Shown here: piece by piece, positions 60,515-64,000 of the stretch
Layout: each line of letters opens with the position of its first letter
How positions within the stretch are numbered: the first letter of the stretch is position 1
Source: Phycisphaerae bacterium
GTDB taxonomy: Bacteria; Planctomycetota; Phycisphaerae; UBA1845
Direction: 5' to 3'
NCBI GenBank assembly: GCA_028289375.1
Contig: JANQQK010000028.1
Location: forward strand, 131,318-195,317
DNA: 64,000 bases
Translations under genes and position numbers: made by a program
The notes under the pieces: model-generated
Database searches by the model: none
Seen by the model: the letters and a program-made list of their open reading frames with translations, nothing else
Told to the model about the DNA's origin: nothing

Positions 60515-62663
60515 TTTGACCGTCGACGAAGTGCCCGTGCCGATCTGTCGATCGGGTGGCGTGCTTGTACGCAGTGCATACTCGCTCGTCAGCGCCGGTA
60601 CCGAACGCATGAAGGTCACCCAGGCCAAGATGAGCATGGTGCAGATGGCCAAGGCGCGTCCCGACAAGGTCAAGCAGGTCGTGCAATCTGTGAAGCAGGT
60701 TGGCCTGACCGAGACGATCAACAAAGTCAAGGAACGTCTCGACACGCTCACGCCTCTTGGGTACAGCCTCGCAGGGTATGTTGAAGAAGTCGGCGGCGGA
60801 TTGGATGAGTTTGAAATTGGCGACGCCGTCGCGTGTGCGGGTGAGGGCATTGCATGCCACGCTGAGTACATCTTCGTACCAAGAAACCTGTGTGCGCCGA
60901 TTCCAGACGGCGTGGACCTGAAAGACGCTGCGTTCACAACCGTCGGTGCCATCGCGATGAACGGCGTGCGTCAGGCGGGCGTCACTGTGGGCGACAGCGT
61001 GCTCGTCATCGGTTTGGGACTGGTCGGGCTGCTGGGCGTGCAGATTCTCAAGGCAGCCGGTTGCACGGTCATCGGCGTGGATGTTGACCCATCCAAGCTC
61101 GAACTCGCCAGGACGTGCGGCGCTGATCATGCCGTTGCGCGCAATGATGCGGGCCTCGAAGACATCATCGCCCAAGCAACCAACGGTTTCGGCCCCGACG
61201 TCGCCTACATCGCCGCGAGCACGAAAAGCAGCGACCCGATGGAACTGTCCGGCAGGGTGCTTCGCGATCGTGGCAAGGTCGTCGTCGTTGGCATGGTTCC
61301 CGTCGAAGCCGACTGGCAGACCTATTACAACAAGGAACTGCAGGTGGTCATGTCGCGTTCGTACGGCCCCGGTCGGTATGACCGCCAGTACGAGATGCGC
61401 GGCATCGATTACCCCGTGGGCTACGTCCGTTGGACCGAACGCCGCAACATGGAGTCCTTCCTGCAACTGATCCAGAGCAACGCGGTCAAACCATCATTGC
61501 TCAAGCCGGAACTGTTCAAGCTCGACGACGCGCCGACCGCCTATGAACAGCTTCGCGAGTCGCCGGGCAAACACGCAGCCGGCATTCTTTTCGAGTACAA
61601 CGCGCCGGCCCCGAGTCGCCGCGTCGACGTGGTGACCGGCACCAATGGCGCCGTATCCGCCGCGAAGAGGACGATCGGCGTCGGCATGATCGGTGCGGGA
61701 AACTTCGCCACCGGTACGCTGATCCCTGCCCTCAAGGCATGTGATGGCGTCGAACTGCGTGCCATCTGCTCGGCCGGCGGTCTGTCCGCCAAGAGCGCCG
61801 CCCGCCGCCACGGATTCGCCTTCTGCGCTTCGGACATGAGCGAACTGCTTGAAGATGGCAACATCGACGCCGTCATCATCGCGACCCGTCATGACACGCA
61901 TGCGAAGTTCACCGCCGACGCACTCCGCGCCGGCAAACATGTCTTTGTCGAAAAACCACTTGCACTGACCGTCGAGCAACTCGACGACGTCATCGCCGCC
62001 AAGAACGCGTCATCATGCATCGCGATGCCGGGCTACAACCGCCGCTTCAGCCCGCTCAGCGTCGCAACGCGCGACTTCTTCGCCAGTCGATCCACGCCGA
62101 TTGAGATCATCGCCCGTGTCAACGCCGGCGAAATCAAGGCTGACTCCTGGTATCAGGACGCCGAAGAGGGCGGTTGGCGGATTGTCAGCGAGGGGTGCCA
62201 CTGGGTCGACCTCATTCAGTTCATCTGCAACAGCCCACCCGTCTCCGTCTTCGCCAACATGATCGGCGGCTCGGTCGCAGGCCGACAGAACGACAACTGC
62301 ATCGTCAACCTCAAGATGGCCGACGGCAGCATCGCAAGTCTCGCCTATCTCGCCAACGGCGATCCCTACTTCGACAAGGAACGCATCGAGGTCTTTGGTC
62401 AGCACAAGGTCGGCGTCATCGAGAACTGGCGACAGGCGTCGCTTTCCGCCGGCGGCAAGACGCAAAAGGTGAAACCCGGCAACTCCGGGAAAGGCCACAA
62501 ACACGAGATGGCCGAGTTCATCGCCGCCATCCGCGAGGGTCGCGAGCCATCGCTTTCGTTTGACCAGGCGGTTGCCTGCACGCGGGCGACGTTCGCCATC
62601 GCGACGTCGATGGTTTCGAACAGGATGGAATTGTGCGACCCCGCCACCGCATCGGAAGGGTAG
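60480..62663 (+). CDS. bi-domain oxidoreductase: zinc-type alcohol dehydrogenase fused to Gfo/Idh/MocA
   Basis: 727 aa from a TTG at 60480; the opening M-K-Q-V-V-Q-N-Y-K is the conserved start of the family. It overlaps the upstream gene by 35 nt. Residues 1-370 are a medium-chain dehydrogenase (SLAGYVEEVGGG, VIGLGLVGLLGVQILKA nucleotide loop). Residues about 395-720 are a Gfo/Idh/MocA domain (IGVGMIGAGNFATGTLIPAL, HVFVEKPLALTVEQLDD, GYNRRFSPL, GCHWVDLIQFI). The fusion occurs in bacterial polysaccharide loci, often next to heparinase and CapK-like genes. The first domain probably works on an alcohol or acyl intermediate and the second oxidises a sugar; details are unknown. Confidence 0.92.
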   Translation: MKQVVQNYKSGDLTVDEVPVPICRSGGVLVRSAYSLVSAGTERMKVTQAKMSMVQMAKARPDKVKQVVQSVKQVGLTETINKVKERLDTLTPLGYSLAGYVEEVGGGLDEFEIGDAVACAGEGIACHAEYIFVPRNLCAPIPDGVDLKDAAFTTVGAIAMNGVRQAGVTVGDSVLVIGLGLVGLLGVQILKAAGCTVIGVDVDPSKLELARTCGADHAVARNDAGLEDIIAQATNGFGPDVAYIAASTKSSDPMELSGRVLRDRGKVVVVGMVPVEADWQTYYNKELQVVMSRSYGPGRYDRQYEMRGIDYPVGYVRWTERRNMESFLQLIQSNAVKPSLLKPELFKLDDAPTAYEQLRESPGKHAAGILFEYNAPAPSRRVDVVTGTNGAVSAAKRTIGVGMIGAGNFATGTLIPALKACDGVELRAICSAGGLSAKSAARRHGFAFCASDMSELLEDGNIDAVIIATRHDTHAKFTADALRAGKHVFVEKPLALTVEQLDDVIAAKNASSCIAMPGYNRRFSPLSVATRDFFASRSTPIEIIARVNAGEIKADSWYQDAEEGGWRIVSEGCHWVDLIQFICNSPPVSVFANMIGGSVAGRQNDNCIVNLKMADGSIASLAYLANGDPYFDKERIEVFGQHKVGVIENWRQASLSAGGKTQKVKPGNSGKGHKHEMAEFIAAIREGREPSLSFDQAVACTRATFAIATSMVSNRMELCDPATASEG

Positions 62664-62674
62664 GAAGAAACGCA

Positions 62675-62803
62675 ATGATCACCGCCACGAACCAACAAGC
62701 CGATATCCACCGAAGAGCCGATGCGAGCGCGGCGCTGCGTCCGGTAACATGTGTGTCCAGGCGCGAACATTCAGACGCGAGAGGTGTAGTACGCCCATCA
62801 TGA
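62675..62803 (+). CDS. possible 42-aa small protein or leader peptide
   Basis: ATG at 62675 with AGGAAG 7 nt upstream opens a 42-codon frame. It ends TGA at 62801-62803, overlapping the ATG of the next gene (62800) by 4 nt, the layout used for translational coupling in this locus. The peptide is Arg- and Ala-rich with one Cys and has no homologue I recognise. It could be a leader that couples translation of the second ligase, or chance. Confidence 0.3.
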   Translation: MITATNQQADIHRRADASAALRPVTCVSRREHSDARGVVRPS

Positions 62804-64000
62804 CCGGTGCCCTGCGACATTTCCTATCCCGCTGGTACTTCGCCAACCGCGCGAAAGCGGGCGTCGTGGGCCGCGAAGAAGACATCCGTCAACGCGAATC
62901 TGTTTTCCAAGGTGGTCGCCCCGCGGTCGAGACGTTCCAACTCGACCGCCTGCGGGAGTTGCTGCGACACGCCGGACGTCATGTTCCCTATTATCGGAAC
63001 CTGTTCACTGAACTTGGCTTCGACCCGGAATCGGTCAGCAGCGTCGACGCCCTGCAGCAACTGCCCGTTCTCGACAAGACCATCATCCGCAACGCCGGCG
63101 ACAGCATGATCAGCGAAGCGGTCGACCGATCCACGCTCCGCAGGAATGCCAGCGGCGGATCGACCGGCGCGCCGCTTCAGTTCTACCAAGGCCACGAATA
63201 CGACCGCGAAGCCATGCTCACCGCACCGCTGTTCGACCAGTGGACCGGCTGGAACCGAAGCGAGACCGTTTGCCTGTTGTGGGGCGCACCGACCGACCTC
63301 GCCCGCTACAGACTGTTCCGCCAGCGCGTCCGCAATTGGTTGCAGAACCGATTCCTCGTCGATGCGTTCGACGTTGACGATCAAAAACTCGCCGCCGCCG
63401 TCGACACGATCAGGAAGCGCCGCCCCGTGCTCGTCGTCGCATACGCATCGGCTGCCTACCTCGTCGCACGGTACATGCAGCGACACAACATCACGCTCGA
63501 CCATCCACCCCGCGCCGTGCTCTGCTCCGCCGAGGTACTCCTGCCTCATTACCGAGAATTGATCCAGGCGCGCTTCGGATGCAAAGCTTACAACCGCTAC
63601 GGCAGCCGCGAAGTCGGCATGATCGCCATGGAATGCGACCACGGCACCATGCACACGAACGACACCGGCATCATCGTCGAGGTTGAAAACCCCGACAAAC
63701 GCGGCGTCGGCAACCTGCTCGTCACCCAGCTCGACAACATCGCGTTCCCATTTATTCGCTACCGCATCGGCGACATGGGCGCCGTCAGCTACCGTGAGTG
63801 CGGATGCGGCAGAGCGCTGAACTGCCTGACCGAACTGACAGGCCGCGTAAGCGACTACATCGTAGCACCCGACGGCACGATCATCCACGGCGAGTGGTTC
63901 ACGCACTTGTTCTACGATGTCGAAGGCGTCGCGCTGTTCACGTTCCGCCAGACAGCACCGTCGCAGTATGTGTTCGATGTCCAGAAAGATGTCCGCTTCA
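62800..64000 (+). CDS. phenylacetate-CoA ligase-like (CapK/PaaK family) adenylating enzyme 2, cut by the window edge
   Basis: The frame runs from the ATG at 62800 to the edge without a stop (400 codons). ANL-type motifs are NASGGSTGAPLQFY (P-loop), YNRYGSREVGMIAMEC, NLLVTQLDNIAFPFIRYRIGD and CGCGRAL. It is related to the enzyme at 59042-60514 but shorter at the N-terminus, and the Y-G-S-R-E block is closer to the PaaK consensus. Both are likely to activate carboxylic acids used to decorate the polysaccharide. The 360-codon frame on the opposite strand (62824-63906) is a shadow. Confidence 0.85.
   Translation, partial: MTGALRHFLSRWYFANRAKAGVVGREEDIRQRESVFQGGRPAVETFQLDRLRELLRHAGRHVPYYRNLFTELGFDPESVSSVDALQQLPVLDKTIIRNAGDSMISEAVDRSTLRRNASGGSTGAPLQFYQGHEYDREAMLTAPLFDQWTGWNRSETVCLLWGAPTDLARYRLFRQRVRNWLQNRFLVDAFDVDDQKLAAAVDTIRKRRPVLVVAYASAAYLVARYMQRHNITLDHPPRAVLCSAEVLLPHYRELIQARFGCKAYNRYGSREVGMIAMECDHGTMHTNDTGIIVEVENPDKRGVGNLLVTQLDNIAFPFIRYRIGDMGAVSYRECGCGRALNCLTELTGRVSDYIVAPDGTIIHGEWFTHLFYDVEGVALFTFRQTAPSQYVFDVQKDVRF

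Noticed and set aside
60222-61466. 414-codon open frame on the minus strand
   Set aside because: It is antisense to the dehydrogenase-Gfo/Idh gene and the end of the first ligase gene, with no recognisable domain.
62824-63906. 360-codon open frame on the minus strand
   Set aside because: It lies entirely antisense to the second CapK/PaaK-like gene, whose frame has clear adenylating-enzyme motifs. Long shadow frames are expected in GC-rich coding DNA.

Overview
The window looks like a chromosomal piece of a GC-rich planctomycete, probably of the Phycisphaerae type. The evidence is the set of ECF sigma factors each paired with a Ser/Thr kinase, the very large secreted proteins carrying beta-helix, BNR, FG-GAP and thrombospondin type 3 repeats, the dockerin-like D-x-D-x-D C-termini, and repeated D-C-N-x-N / P-D-E-C modules. 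This assignment is an inference from gene content, since no rRNA or other phylogenetic marker is present. I saw no tRNA, rRNA, CRISPR array, transposase or prophage.

Layout. (1) 1-9.1 kb: two ECF sigma factor / kinase-TPR pairs on the minus strand (4392-821 and 9124-5985). Sigma factor and kinase overlap by 4 nt in each. They surround an FG-GAP lipoprotein, and a truncated secreted protein lies at the left edge. (2) 9.2-14.4 kb: three secreted proteins on the plus strand (Gly-rich repeat protein, BNR-repeat protein, small dockerin-tailed protein). (3) 14.5-18.3 kb: a small hypothetical protein, a DUF2256-DUF3253 protein, a photolyase/cryptochrome-like protein and an SDR-DUF2867 oxidoreductase. 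(4) 18.4-27.5 kb: secreted and lipoprotein genes, including a beta-helix protein, an unrecognised 574-aa secreted protein, and a 1152-aa metzincin with four 95-residue calcium-binding repeats and a probable C-terminal sorting signal. (5) 27.5-32.7 kb: a four-gene minus-strand unit of ECF sigma factor, zinc finger-kinase-FGE protein, lipoprotein and metzincin-like lipoprotein.

(6) 32.9-64 kb: a large exopolysaccharide locus. It supplies nucleotide sugars (UDP-GlcNAc 2-epimerase, UDP-sugar dehydrogenase, UDP-xylose synthase). It initiates chains (a sugar transferase fused to a pseudo-nucleotidyltransferase and a left-handed beta-helix) and elongates them (WecG/TagA and three GT4 enzymes). Export and control are by a Wzc-type tyrosine autokinase and a Wza-type lipoprotein. 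Decoration or editing candidates are a formyltransferase, a deacetylase-like protein, a heparinase/alginate-lyase-like protein, a CapA-like protein, two CapK/PaaK-like adenylating enzymes, a DUF362 protein and a dehydrogenase-Gfo/Idh fusion. Most plus-strand genes from 36.3 kb onward are tightly packed, many with 1-4 nt overlaps and GTG or TTG starts, so one or a few long transcripts are likely.

The most interesting point is a FolD homologue inside this locus, two genes upstream of the formyltransferase. It could supply formyl-tetrahydrofolate for N-formylation of a sugar. However, all three residues usually required in the methylenetetrahydrofolate dehydrogenase/cyclohydrolase site are substituted (Lys to Gln, Gln to Asn, Asp to Glu). 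Other unusual items are the pseudo-nucleotidyltransferase/sugar transferase fusion and the zinc finger-kinase-FGE operon.
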